In this document: in pieces, positions 1-5,536 of the stretch
Layout: the number at the start of each line of letters is the position of its first letter
How positions within the stretch are numbered: the stretch's first letter is position 1
NCBI GenBank assembly: GCA_026389655.1
Contig: JAPLHL010000182.1
Coordinates: 1 to 8,433 of the forward strand
Origin: Chloroflexota bacterium
GTDB lineage: Bacteria > Chloroflexota > Dehalococcoidia > GIF9 > UBA5629
Direction: 5' to 3'
DNA length: 8,433 nucleotides
Notes under the pieces: model-generated
What the model was told of the DNA's origin: nothing
Seen by the model: only the letters and a program-made list of their open reading frames with translations
Databases searched by the model: none
Made by a program: the position numbers and the translations under genes

Positions 1-73
1 TTTCCCAGATAAGCTCCCTGGCTGTTTTCATTATGAATTGTTTCATTTCAGAACTTTGTTTTTCGTTTGCCAT
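1..73 (-). CDS. Probable TetR/AcrR-family transcriptional regulator, N-terminus only
   Basis: A partial reading frame starts with ATG at 73-71 and runs off the left edge after 24 codons. A GGAG ribosome binding site lies at 81-78, four bases before the ATG. The visible peptide begins MANEKQSSEMKQ and continues with a helix of the form I-M-K-T-A-R-E-L-I-W-E. That resembles helix 1 of TetR-type repressors, where a polar N-terminal tail precedes a segment like 'ILEAARELFAEKG'. The HTH itself lies outside the window, so the family call is an inference from a short piece. It is transcribed in the same direction as the dehydrogenase at 302-1321 and lies downstream of it, separated by 228 bases that hold a good promoter and several inverted repeats. 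This layout would fit autoregulation. Confidence 0.55.
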   Translation of the reverse strand, partial: MANEKQSSEMKQFIMKTARELIWE

Positions 74-127
74 TTCGCTCCAGGCCGCCTATCAATCCAG
101 ACTTTAACTATTTCCCCTTTAACTGAA

Positions 128-145
128 ATGAAGACAATACTTCAT
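128..145. repeat. Inverted repeat ATGAAG-N6-CTTCAT in the regulator leader
   Basis: Perfect six-base arms (128-133 and 140-145) flank a six-base spacer. It sits between the predicted promoter and the start of the TetR-type gene. It could be a second operator or a small leader hairpin. No T-run follows on either strand, so it is not a convincing terminator. Confidence 0.3.
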
Positions 146-164
146 ATTTGACCTGTGAGTTTTA

Positions 165-183
165 TGAACGAACGTTAATTAAC
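165..183. promoter_or_regulatory. Candidate operator: overlapping palindromes beside the -10 box
   Basis: Two dyads overlap here. TGAACG-AA-CGTTAA (165-178) is symmetric in five of six arm positions. GTTAATTAAC (174-183) is a perfect 10-base palindrome. They lie just downstream of the predicted -10 box (197-202) and around the expected transcript start, where a TetR-type repressor would block its own promoter. The link to the regulator is inferred from position and symmetry only. Confidence 0.35.
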
Positions 184-196
184 CGATTTCGCGGGA

Positions 197-225
197 ATGT
201 TAACAAGCCAGTGCTATTTTGTCAA
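197..225 (-). promoter_or_regulatory. Sigma70-like promoter for the TetR-type gene
   Basis: On the minus strand a perfect -35 box TTGACA (225-220) is followed, after exactly 17 bases, by TAACAT (202-197), which matches four of six bases of the -10 consensus. Transcription would start near 190, giving a leader of about 115 bases before the ATG at 73. This suggests the regulator does not depend only on read-through from the dehydrogenase gene upstream. Confidence 0.5.
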
Positions 226-230
226 TAGTA

Positions 231-270
231 TTATGCGCATTAGTGCAATTCAAAACTCTCCGGCGCATAA
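231..270. repeat. Inverted repeat TTATGCGC-N24-GCGCATAA
   Basis: Perfect eight-base arms at 231-238 and 263-270 are separated by 24 bases. The repeat lies between the dehydrogenase stop codon and the -35 box of the TetR-type gene. The wide spacing suits a bipartite protein site or a long-loop hairpin. It lacks a following T-tract on the minus strand, so it is not a standard intrinsic terminator for the dehydrogenase. Confidence 0.3.
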
Positions 271-301
271 AAAGCAACATAGTTATCAATATTCTGGATA
301 C

Positions 302-1321
302 TCACGGTTTGACTATGACCTTGATAGATTCACTTGAATCCAATTGTTTATTGAAGGCTTCGTTGATATCAATGAGTGGATACTCGTGTGTTATGAATTT
401 GCTGGCATCAACTTTGCCTGATTTCAATAATTCCATGGCTGTCAAGTAATCACCCCCCAGACACCCGATAACATGCAAATTTTTACCGGTTATAGTAACA
501 GGGTTAAATTCGAATGCTGTGTCAAACACTCCCACCTGCATTAACTTGCCGTCTATTCTCAAGACCTGCATAGCCTGTAGAAAAGGCCTGCGCAAACCTA
601 CACATTCTATAGCAATATCCACACCACGCCCACCTGTTATTTGCCCGACACGCTGAAGCACATTTTCAGAGCCGGCGTCGATAATAACATCTGCCCCGAT
701 TGCCAGGGCAGCCTGGCAACGCTTCTTGGACATCTCACTGACAATTATCTGCGAGACTCCAATTGCCTTTATGGCAGCCAGGGAGGCCAATCCGATCATC
801 CCTGCGCCAAAAATAATTACTATATCCCCGGCTGACGGTCCAGCCCTGCCCGCAACGTACGCCCCCACTCCCAGCGGCTCTATAATAGCCGCAGCTTCAT
901 AACTAAGGCCGTCAGGAATCTTAAAAACGGTTTGATCCAATACTGCCAGCGGAACTGGGGCATACTCGGCATAGGCGCCATTGAAGTCAAACCCTCCCAT
1001 CTGCAAGTTCTGGCACCGCGAGAAATGGCCGGACTTGCACCAGTAACATTCCTGGCAGACAATCAAGCTTGCCGCTGCTACCCTATCACCCACTTTAATA
1101 TCTTTCACGAACTTTCCCACTTCTGTTACATCACCACTGAATTCGTGCCCCATGATTGTTCCGGGCTTTACTTTAGCTCCTCCCCTCTCATAGAAGTGCA
1201 AATCCGATCCGCAGATTCCACAGGCCCTGACCCTGACTACGACTCCATAGTCACCGGCTCCCGGTTTCTCCACTTCCTCAACCCTGAAATCATGCGGCCC
1301 GTAGAACAAAGCTGCTTTCAT
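302..1321 (-). CDS. Zinc-dependent medium-chain alcohol/polyol dehydrogenase
   Basis: This 339-residue cytosolic enzyme belongs to the MDR superfamily, in the sorbitol/threonine/butanediol dehydrogenase-like group. It would oxidise a secondary alcohol or polyol, or reduce the matching ketone, with NAD(P). Catalytic zinc ligands are visible as Cys37 in CGICGSD, His59-Glu60 in GHE, and Glu148 in IEPL. The structural zinc site is Cys89, Cys92, Cys95 and Cys103. The Rossmann motif GAGMIG is at 172-177, and the acidic Glu196 after the second strand favours NAD over NADP. Longer in-frame starts exist at 1333 and 1399, but ATG at 1321 has the best ribosome binding site (GGAGA at 1331-1327, five bases away) and gives the usual MKAALFY-type N-terminus. 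Length is normal. The gene diverges from the fad1A unit and precedes the TetR-type gene on the same strand. The substrate cannot be told. Confidence 0.9.
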   Translation of the reverse strand: MKAALFYGPHDFRVEEVEKPGAGDYGVVVRVRACGICGSDLHFYERGGAKVKPGTIMGHEFSGDVTEVGKFVKDIKVGDRVAAASLIVCQECYWCKSGHFSRCQNLQMGGFDFNGAYAEYAPVPLAVLDQTVFKIPDGLSYEAAAIIEPLGVGAYVAGRAGPSAGDIVIIFGAGMIGLASLAAIKAIGVSQIIVSEMSKKRCQAALAIGADVIIDAGSENVLQRVGQITGGRGVDIAIECVGLRRPFLQAMQVLRIDGKLMQVGVFDTAFEFNPVTITGKNLHVIGCLGGDYLTAMELLKSGKVDASKFITHEYPLIDINEAFNKQLDSSESIKVIVKP

Positions 1322-1412
1322 TGTTGTCTCCATTATTTTCTTAATGTTATCAGCAGGGTACCACCATTGTGAATAAAAACACCATAAAAAGGATACCACA
1401 ACCGGGAATGCA

Positions 1413-1602
1413 GGATGATTATCAGCCTGACAGCGAAATTAATCATTGACTATATTACTTACATATGATATTTTGTAGCGTATTTGGTATTATCACATCG
1501 ATATATAAAGCAATATTAGCTTACACATCATTAATTAGTACCATATTCATCTGAATGGGTTGGGCAGTATTCTGGTTCGGTAATATGTAATAGCAGTCTC
1601 TT
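1413..1602 (+). repeat. Promoter/leader block, copy A
   Basis: This non-coding block is a diverged copy of 4491-4670. Shared landmarks in the same order are GGATGATTATC (1413-1423), a TTGACT box exactly 33 bases after the start of that motif in both copies, ATATGATATTTT (1463-1474), an AT-rich middle, and GGGTTGGG-N-AGTATT (1557-1571). Similarity ends at CTCTT (1598-1602), where the sequence switches to an HdrD-like gene tail. Copy A is about eight bases longer between the -35 box and the GGGTTGGG motif. The block feeds fad1A at 1726. Confidence 0.75.
1446..1474 (+). promoter_or_regulatory. Promoter in leader copy A, driving fad1A
   Basis: TTGACT (1446-1451), a 17-base spacer, then TATTTT (1469-1474). 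The same boxes with the same spacing occur in leader copy B (4524-4552) while the bases around them have drifted, which argues that the boxes matter. Transcription would start near 1481, giving a leader of about 245 bases before the fad1A ATG. Confidence 0.5.
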
Positions 1603-1603
1603 T

Positions 1604-1709
1604 TCAGCTTGCAGGTGGTTTAATGCATCTTGCCGGGTTGGCAATAAAGGAAACCGGCAACAAGATAGAAGTCTACAACATTGTCGATCTTGTTCAAAAA
1701 GCATTATAG
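1604..1709 (+). pseudogene. Decayed 3' tail of an HdrD-like double-CCG Fe-S protein gene
   Basis: This stretch is a remnant of a second copy of the gene at 6855-8129. Its last 22 codons (1641-1706, stop TAG 1707-1709) read AIKETGNKIEVYNIVDLVQK plus AL, against AVKETDNKIEVYDIVDLVQK plus AL in the intact gene. Further upstream, TCA GCT TGC AGG TGG (1604-1618) matches the codons for Ser-Ala-Cys-Gly-Trp of the last CCG motif, but small indels around 1622-1640 (net +1) break the frame. Nothing of the remaining 390 or so residues is present: just upstream the sequence becomes leader copy A. An ATG at 1623 opens a 28-codon frame through this tail, but it has no clear ribosome binding site. It is most likely non-functional sequence carried in the fad1A transcript. 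Confidence 0.8.
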
Positions 1710-2013
1710 GAAAGAGGTTAGAAAAATGAGTTTATCAAGAGAAGCTTACCGGGCGCTTGAAGATATCGTTGGACCTGAAAATATCTCGGAGGAACCTGCC
1801 GTCCTGGACGGATACTGCTTTATATGGGCAAACGAAGTGCACTTCGATGATAAGTTTTCAGCTAGGCCGCCTGCCGTAGTTATGCCCGGCAGCACCGCCG
1901 AGGTGCAGGGCATCGTAAAAGTTTGCAACCGCTTTAATATAAAGTACCGCGCTCATGCTTCCGGTTTTGAAGTGCCCGCTATATCGGCTAAGGAGCCTTT
2001 CCTCCCGGTCGAC
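1604..2013 (+). repeat. Direct repeat unit, upstream copy (hdrD tail, gap, start of fad1)
   Basis: The segment matches 8025-8433 at a constant offset of 6420 from about 1641 onward. Bases 1701-1778 are identical to 8121-8198 (78 bases), spanning the tail stop codon, the intergenic gap, the ribosome binding site and the first codons of fad1. Over the compared 288 coding bases I count 27 differences by eye. The repeat probably continues past the right edge of the window. Confidence 0.9.
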
Positions 2014-3291
2014 CTGCGCCGTATGAACCGTATCGTTGAAATAGATAAGAAAAACAAATTTGCAATAGTTGAACCCTATGTTTCAGTCCAGTTCCTGTTT
2101 ACCGAGACACTCAAGCAAGGCTTACGGCCTCATTCCGTAGGATGCGGGCCCAGTGCTTCGATTATCGCCAGCTCTACCTCACATTTCGGCTGCGGGACAA
2201 GTAATGTCAGTACTGACTATGGGGGCCGCGTGCCACTGGGTGTCGAATGGGTGCTGCCAGACGGCAATATCCTGCGGGTTGGCTCCCTGGGCACGGGTTC
2301 AGGATGGTTCAGCGGAGATGGCCCCGGTCCCAGCCTGAGAGGTATCATGCGCGGGCTCTCCGGCCCTAACGGTGGAATGGGCATAGTAACGCGGGCGGCA
2401 GTCAAGCTGACCCCGTGGTATGGGCCGGCTTCGATCAAGGCCGATGGCAAGCCCAATCTCTATGGATACGATATCCCAGAGAATTTCCTCGTGCACCAAC
2501 TGGTATTTCAGAGCCGCGAGCTAATGAATAACTTTTTTATTTCGATGGTAGAAGAAAGTGTAGCTCACGGCATACAGCGTTGTACGGTGGGCTTTCTTGC
2601 TATGCTTGCGACCGAATCCAATGATGAGTTCTGGAATTTGATAAAAGACTCCCCGCCTGAAATGGCGGAGATTTACAAATTCTCTGGCAGCCTCCTGGTC
2701 GATGCTTCATCCCCGGGCGAATTGAAATACAGGGAGAAACTTGTCGAAAAAATATTGGATAAGTATGAGGTAATGAGTTTCCCTCTAGAAGACCAGATGA
2801 AGGCAGCATTGTTTTACAGCCTGCTGACCGGGCAGGGTTCGACGAGACTCTTCCGCGTGGCAGGTTCGTTCCTATCTGCCTCAGCCGCCCAGGAGGCCTG
2901 GGACGCTATGGGAAATGTGACCAAGCGTTGCGCAGAGGATATCTGGGCCAAATATGAGGCGGAAGGTAAAATTACTGCAGGTGGCGAGGCCCCGTGGGGA
3001 ACAGCCCTGGGTGACTGGACCAGCCATGTGGAATCCGTTGTGGTATATGACCCGCTTGCCCCGGAATCAGTACAAGCAGCGCGTGATATTATCGCGGAAG
3101 TGGATGAGAAGCTTCCCAAGTGGAGCCTTGGCATGGGCTCATTTGAAGGTTGTCTCAGCCCGTCGGAGACGGCACAGAAAAAGGCGGCTCCTTACTGCCT
3201 GGACTTCATGAGCTACGAGAAGAAGATCAAGAAACTGTTCGACCCCAACCTGGTAGCGGAATCGACATGGTTTGTGACACCCGATAAGTAG
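1726..3291 (+). CDS. FAD-binding oxidase, GlcD/VAO type (fad1A)
   Basis: This 521-residue flavoprotein would oxidise a small substrate (alcohol, hydroxy-acid or phenolic type) and pass electrons to a partner Fe-S or Etf protein. The FAD_binding_4 (PCMH) domain spans about residues 46-230: RPPAVVMPGSTAEVQ at 47-61, the Gly-rich segment near 136-170, LPDG at 177-180, and GPSLRGIM with GGMGIVT at 201-222. The rest is the substrate/cap domain, ending in a FDPN motif close to the C-terminus. A TTG start at 1681 is possible, but it would translate the hdrD remnant. ATG 1726 has AAAGAGG (1711-1717) eight bases away, and the paralogue fad1B starts identically. Its upstream neighbour is a deleted hdrD-like gene, so fad1A now stands alone under leader copy A, followed after 115 bases by the Fe-S protein at 3407. 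The substrate is unknown. Confidence 0.87.
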   Translation: MSLSREAYRALEDIVGPENISEEPAVLDGYCFIWANEVHFDDKFSARPPAVVMPGSTAEVQGIVKVCNRFNIKYRAHASGFEVPAISAKEPFLPVDLRRMNRIVEIDKKNKFAIVEPYVSVQFLFTETLKQGLRPHSVGCGPSASIIASSTSHFGCGTSNVSTDYGGRVPLGVEWVLPDGNILRVGSLGTGSGWFSGDGPGPSLRGIMRGLSGPNGGMGIVTRAAVKLTPWYGPASIKADGKPNLYGYDIPENFLVHQLVFQSRELMNNFFISMVEESVAHGIQRCTVGFLAMLATESNDEFWNLIKDSPPEMAEIYKFSGSLLVDASSPGELKYREKLVEKILDKYEVMSFPLEDQMKAALFYSLLTGQGSTRLFRVAGSFLSASAAQEAWDAMGNVTKRCAEDIWAKYEAEGKITAGGEAPWGTALGDWTSHVESVVVYDPLAPESVQAARDIIAEVDEKLPKWSLGMGSFEGCLSPSETAQKKAAPYCLDFMSYEKKIKKLFDPNLVAESTWFVTPDK

Positions 3292-3406
3292 CTAAAAACC
3301 ATAGCAGTTTCTTCAATATCCTTTGAAAACCACCTTTTTCCCCTGTTAGAGGTCATGCAAATATTTTTACACTAATTATCTGTGAGTCAGGCGAGTGAGG
3401 TAAAGA

Positions 3407-4459
3407 ATGGTTGATGCTATCTATGAGAAATTGGCTGGCGCTCTTAATGCCCGGTCCTTATCACTACCCTCCACAATCTGCAACGAATTCTTTGACTTTA
3501 TAAGTTTCCTGTTCACTCCGGAAGACGCTGCCATTTTTGTAGCTATGCCTCTAGGTTTGTCTACCATCCAGGAGATCGCCGAATATTTGCCGGCAGGCGA
3601 TCTGCAGAAACTTGCACATGATTTGGAGATCATGGAGAACAGAGGTTTGATTCATATTACAGATAAAGACGAAGTTAAGTTATATGAGGGGCTGGCCCTT
3701 GTACCAGGCATCGTCGAAATCTACCTGATGAGCGGAATTGTAGACGAACGTCATAAAAAACTGGCAGTTCTTTTGCATGATTACCATCTGGCCCTCGCCA
3801 AAATGTTTGAATCAGGTAATCTTCCTCAAATGCCTAAGTCTGTACCCGGAAGAAAAGTACAAGTCGAGAGGGAGATTTTTACCAGGCCTACAATTGTCCC
3901 TTATAAAGAGTTGAAAGAGCTAATCATGAAAACTGAATACATATCTGCGGGGACCTGCGTTTGCAGACACCACGGCGCTTTACTGGATAATCCCTGCACT
4001 AAACCGGTGAATAATTGCATGTTAATTGGAGAACCAGCCGAGTTCTCACTAAAAAAAGGCTTTGCCAGGAGATTAACCAGGGAGGAGGCAGTCAAGCTCA
4101 TCGACCAGGCGGAGGACGCCGCTTTAATCCACACTTACGCCAACGCAACAGATTTCTATATTAAACCCCTGTGCAATTGCTGTCAGGACCACTGTACGCT
4201 CATAAAAATCATAAAGAGCAGCCCGGTACCAAGCATGATGGTCATGGCCAGATATCTCGTGGAAGTAAATGGCGACGATTGCACGGGTTGCGAGGCCTGT
4301 ATTGCAAGGTGCCAGATGGAAGCACTCAAAATGGTCGATGGCAGCCTTACAAGAGATGAAAAACGCTGCATCGGATGCGGTCTGTGCATGTGGGTATGTC
4401 CCACCGAGGCACTTACATTGAAACCTTTGCCCGCCAGCAAAATACCGCTCAAATCATAA
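3407..4459 (+). CDS. Multi-cluster 4Fe-4S protein with probable winged-helix N-terminus
   Basis: This 350-residue cytosolic protein is a probable electron carrier, or an Fe-S-sensing protein, associated with fad1A. Residues about 38-95 look like a winged helix (an acidic turn, the helices LSTIQEIAEYL and LQKLAHDLEIMENRGLI, then a short wing). The middle carries unusual cysteines: Cys184-x-Cys186-Arg-His-His, Cys197, Cys204, then CNCC at 256-259 and Cys263. The C-terminus is a bacterial-type two-cluster ferredoxin: Cys292-x2-Cys295-x2-Cys298-x3-Cys302 (followed by Gln, not the usual Pro) and Cys321-x2-Cys324-x2-Cys327-x3-Cys331-Pro. The start is fixed by GAGG (3397-3400), six bases before ATG 3407. 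There are no membrane segments or signal peptide. Proteins of this layout occur beside redox operons in anaerobes; the winged helix could be a DNA-binding or only a structural domain. Confidence 0.8.
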   Translation: MVDAIYEKLAGALNARSLSLPSTICNEFFDFISFLFTPEDAAIFVAMPLGLSTIQEIAEYLPAGDLQKLAHDLEIMENRGLIHITDKDEVKLYEGLALVPGIVEIYLMSGIVDERHKKLAVLLHDYHLALAKMFESGNLPQMPKSVPGRKVQVEREIFTRPTIVPYKELKELIMKTEYISAGTCVCRHHGALLDNPCTKPVNNCMLIGEPAEFSLKKGFARRLTREEAVKLIDQAEDAALIHTYANATDFYIKPLCNCCQDHCTLIKIIKSSPVPSMMVMARYLVEVNGDDCTGCEACIARCQMEALKMVDGSLTRDEKRCIGCGLCMWVCPTEALTLKPLPASKIPLKS

Positions 4460-4523
4460 ATTACAAGCTCCTATTAAATCACCGATGAACGGATGATTAT
4501 CCACCAGATAACCAGGTTAATAA

Positions 4524-4552
4524 TTGACTAAATTGCTTGTATATGATATTTT
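4524..4552 (+). promoter_or_regulatory. Promoter in leader copy B, driving the etfB operon
   Basis: TTGACT (4524-4529), a 17-base spacer, then TATTTT (4547-4552), the same boxes and spacing as in copy A at 1446-1474. Transcription would start near 4559, giving a leader of about 170 bases before etfB. Confidence 0.5.
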
Positions 4553-4561
4553 TTATCGCAT

Positions 4562-4577
4562 CGATATTATCATATCG
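4562..4577. promoter_or_regulatory. Candidate operator CGATAT-N4-ATATCG
   Basis: A perfect six-base inverted repeat (4562-4567 and 4572-4577) lies at the predicted transcript start of the etfB operon, a typical place for a repressor site. The aligned bases in leader copy A have lost much of the symmetry. It is therefore either copy-specific or fortuitous in this AT-rich stretch. Confidence 0.3.
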
Positions 4578-4726
4578 AATAAATAATTGTTTACATATAT
4601 ATAATTCTTGTTATGTCAATGCAAACGGGTTGGGAAGTATTATAGTCAGGTTATATCCGGCAACCCTCTTAATTACTTTGGAGATTCAATTATTAATGTA
4701 TCTTTCGGGGTTATCAGGTTTCTTAG

Positions 4727-5524
4727 ATGCTTAATATCATCGTTTGTCTAAAACAGGTCCCGGATCCCGAAGCTCCATCCTCAGTATACAGGATTGATGA
4801 CGACGGCAGACACGTGATATGCAAAGGAGCGCCTCCTGTAATAAGCACTTACGACGAAAATGCGCTGGAGGCTGCACTGCGTATTAAAGATGTCATGGAA
4901 TGCAAAATAACAGTTGTCAGCATGGGTAAGTCGCTGTCAAAGCCGGTACTCAGGAAATCTCTAGCTGCCGGCGCAGACGACCTGATCCTCCTGGATAACA
5001 GTGCTTTTGTTGATATGGATAGCTACGCCAGCGCCGTCATACTCGCAGAAGCTATAAAGAAAATCGAAAATTATGATCTTATATTAACTGGCTTACAGGC
5101 AGCAGATACGAATGCAGGAGTTATAGGGCCAGGCATTGCCGAGCTATTAGGGATTCCTTGCATCACCAGTGTACGCAGAGTAAACGTGGAAGGAAGTACT
5201 GTCATTGCGGAGAGCGTTCTCCCGGACGGATACCGGACTTTTAAAGCAGGGCTGCCGGCAGTAGTAACTGTGCATAAATCGCTGGGCGACCTGCGTAGCG
5301 CACCGGCCGCATCTCTGATAGAGGCCCAAAAAAGACCCGTTACGGTATGGACAGCGGAGGACCTGCAAATACAACCATCTGACTATGTAAAAGCCCGGCT
5401 GCAGAGATTTTACATCCCTCATCACGAACCGTTCGTGGAAATGATCACAGGGGCAACACCGGACGATATGGGAATCAACCTTGCAAATAAACTATTTTCA
5501 ATAGGAGCGATTAAAAAATCATAA
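4727..5524 (+). CDS. etfB: Electron transfer flavoprotein, beta subunit
   Basis: EtfB normally pairs with EtfA to form a cytosolic flavoprotein that moves electrons between dehydrogenases and a quinone or bifurcating partner. This 265-residue protein is of normal length. Family hallmarks are the start MLNIIVCLKQVPDPEAP, the segment DENALEAALRIKD at 43-55, LAAGADDLILLD at 79-90, ILTGLQAADTNAGVIGPGIAELLGIP at about 119-144, and LPAVVTV at 176-182 followed by the usual Leu-Arg-x-Ala stretch. ATG 4727 has only a modest ribosome binding site (AGG at 4716-4718, eight bases away). It is the first gene of an operon under leader copy B, with fad2 starting 12 bases after its stop. No etfA gene is visible in the window, so its partner is unknown. 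It is clearly EtfB-like in sequence; whether it supports ordinary electron transfer or bifurcation cannot be read here. Confidence 0.9.
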   Translation: MLNIIVCLKQVPDPEAPSSVYRIDDDGRHVICKGAPPVISTYDENALEAALRIKDVMECKITVVSMGKSLSKPVLRKSLAAGADDLILLDNSAFVDMDSYASAVILAEAIKKIENYDLILTGLQAADTNAGVIGPGIAELLGIPCITSVRRVNVEGSTVIAESVLPDGYRTFKAGLPAVVTVHKSLGDLRSAPAASLIEAQKRPVTVWTAEDLQIQPSDYVKARLQRFYIPHHEPFVEMITGATPDDMGINLANKLFSIGAIKKS

Positions 5525-5525
5525 T

Positions 5526-5530
5526 GGAGG
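5526..5530 (+). promoter_or_regulatory. Ribosome binding site that fixes the fad2 start
   Basis: GGAGG lies six bases before ATG 5537. A GTG at 5531 is also in frame but directly abuts the GGAGG, so it cannot be the start. The site lies just after the etfB stop (5522-5524), which points to a co-transcribed pair. Confidence 0.7.
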
Positions 5531-5536
5531 GTGAAG

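Larger units (their letters stand above)
4491..4670 (+). repeat. Promoter/leader block, copy B
   Basis: This is the second copy of the block at 1413-1602. It has GGATGATTATC (4491-4501), TTGACT 33 bases after the start of that motif, ATATGATATTTT (4541-4552), GGGTTGGG-N-AGTATT (4627-4641), and a CTCTT end (4666-4670). It lies in the 267-base gap before etfB. The late conserved block, about 100 bases past the -35 box, sits in the predicted leader RNA, so a post-transcriptional role is possible. Confidence 0.75.

Noticed and set aside
219..449. 76-codon plus-strand frame overlapping the end of the dehydrogenase gene
   Set aside because: It is mostly antisense to the well-supported dehydrogenase, has no ribosome binding site and shows no recognisable protein features.
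932..1372. 146-codon plus-strand frame antisense to the dehydrogenase
   Set aside because: It is a shadow of the dehydrogenase frame, which carries full zinc-site and Rossmann motifs; the antisense product shows no family features.
1353..1406. Promoter for the dehydrogenase on the minus strand (TTGTGG-N17-TTTTAT)
   Set aside because: Spacing is right but the boxes match only three and four of six consensus bases, and such matches are expected by chance in AT-rich sequence.
1681..1725. TTG at 1681 as an upstream start for fad1A
   Set aside because: The extra 15 codons are an out-of-frame reading of the hdrD remnant; ATG 1726 has a good ribosome binding site and matches the fad1B start exactly.
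3292..3406. Terminator or promoter between fad1A and the Fe-S protein gene
   Set aside because: Only a four-base stem (GCTA/TAGC) without a T-tract and a weak TTGAAA box with a poor -10 were seen; read-through from fad1A is equally likely.
4478..4498. Hairpin ATCACCG-N5-CGGATGAT after the Fe-S protein gene as a terminator
   Set aside because: The stem is short with a bulge and no T-run follows; it also overlaps the leader repeat, so there is too little to call a terminator.
1413..4670. The two leader copies as ends of an insertion sequence or transposon
   Set aside because: They are direct, not terminal inverted, repeats; no transposase or integrase frame lies between them, and the duplicated-operon explanation also accounts for the second repeat pair.
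4537..4734. 65-codon frame across leader copy B
   Set aside because: It lies over the repeated promoter/leader, has no ribosome binding site, overlaps the etfB start, and its reading is not preserved in leader copy A.
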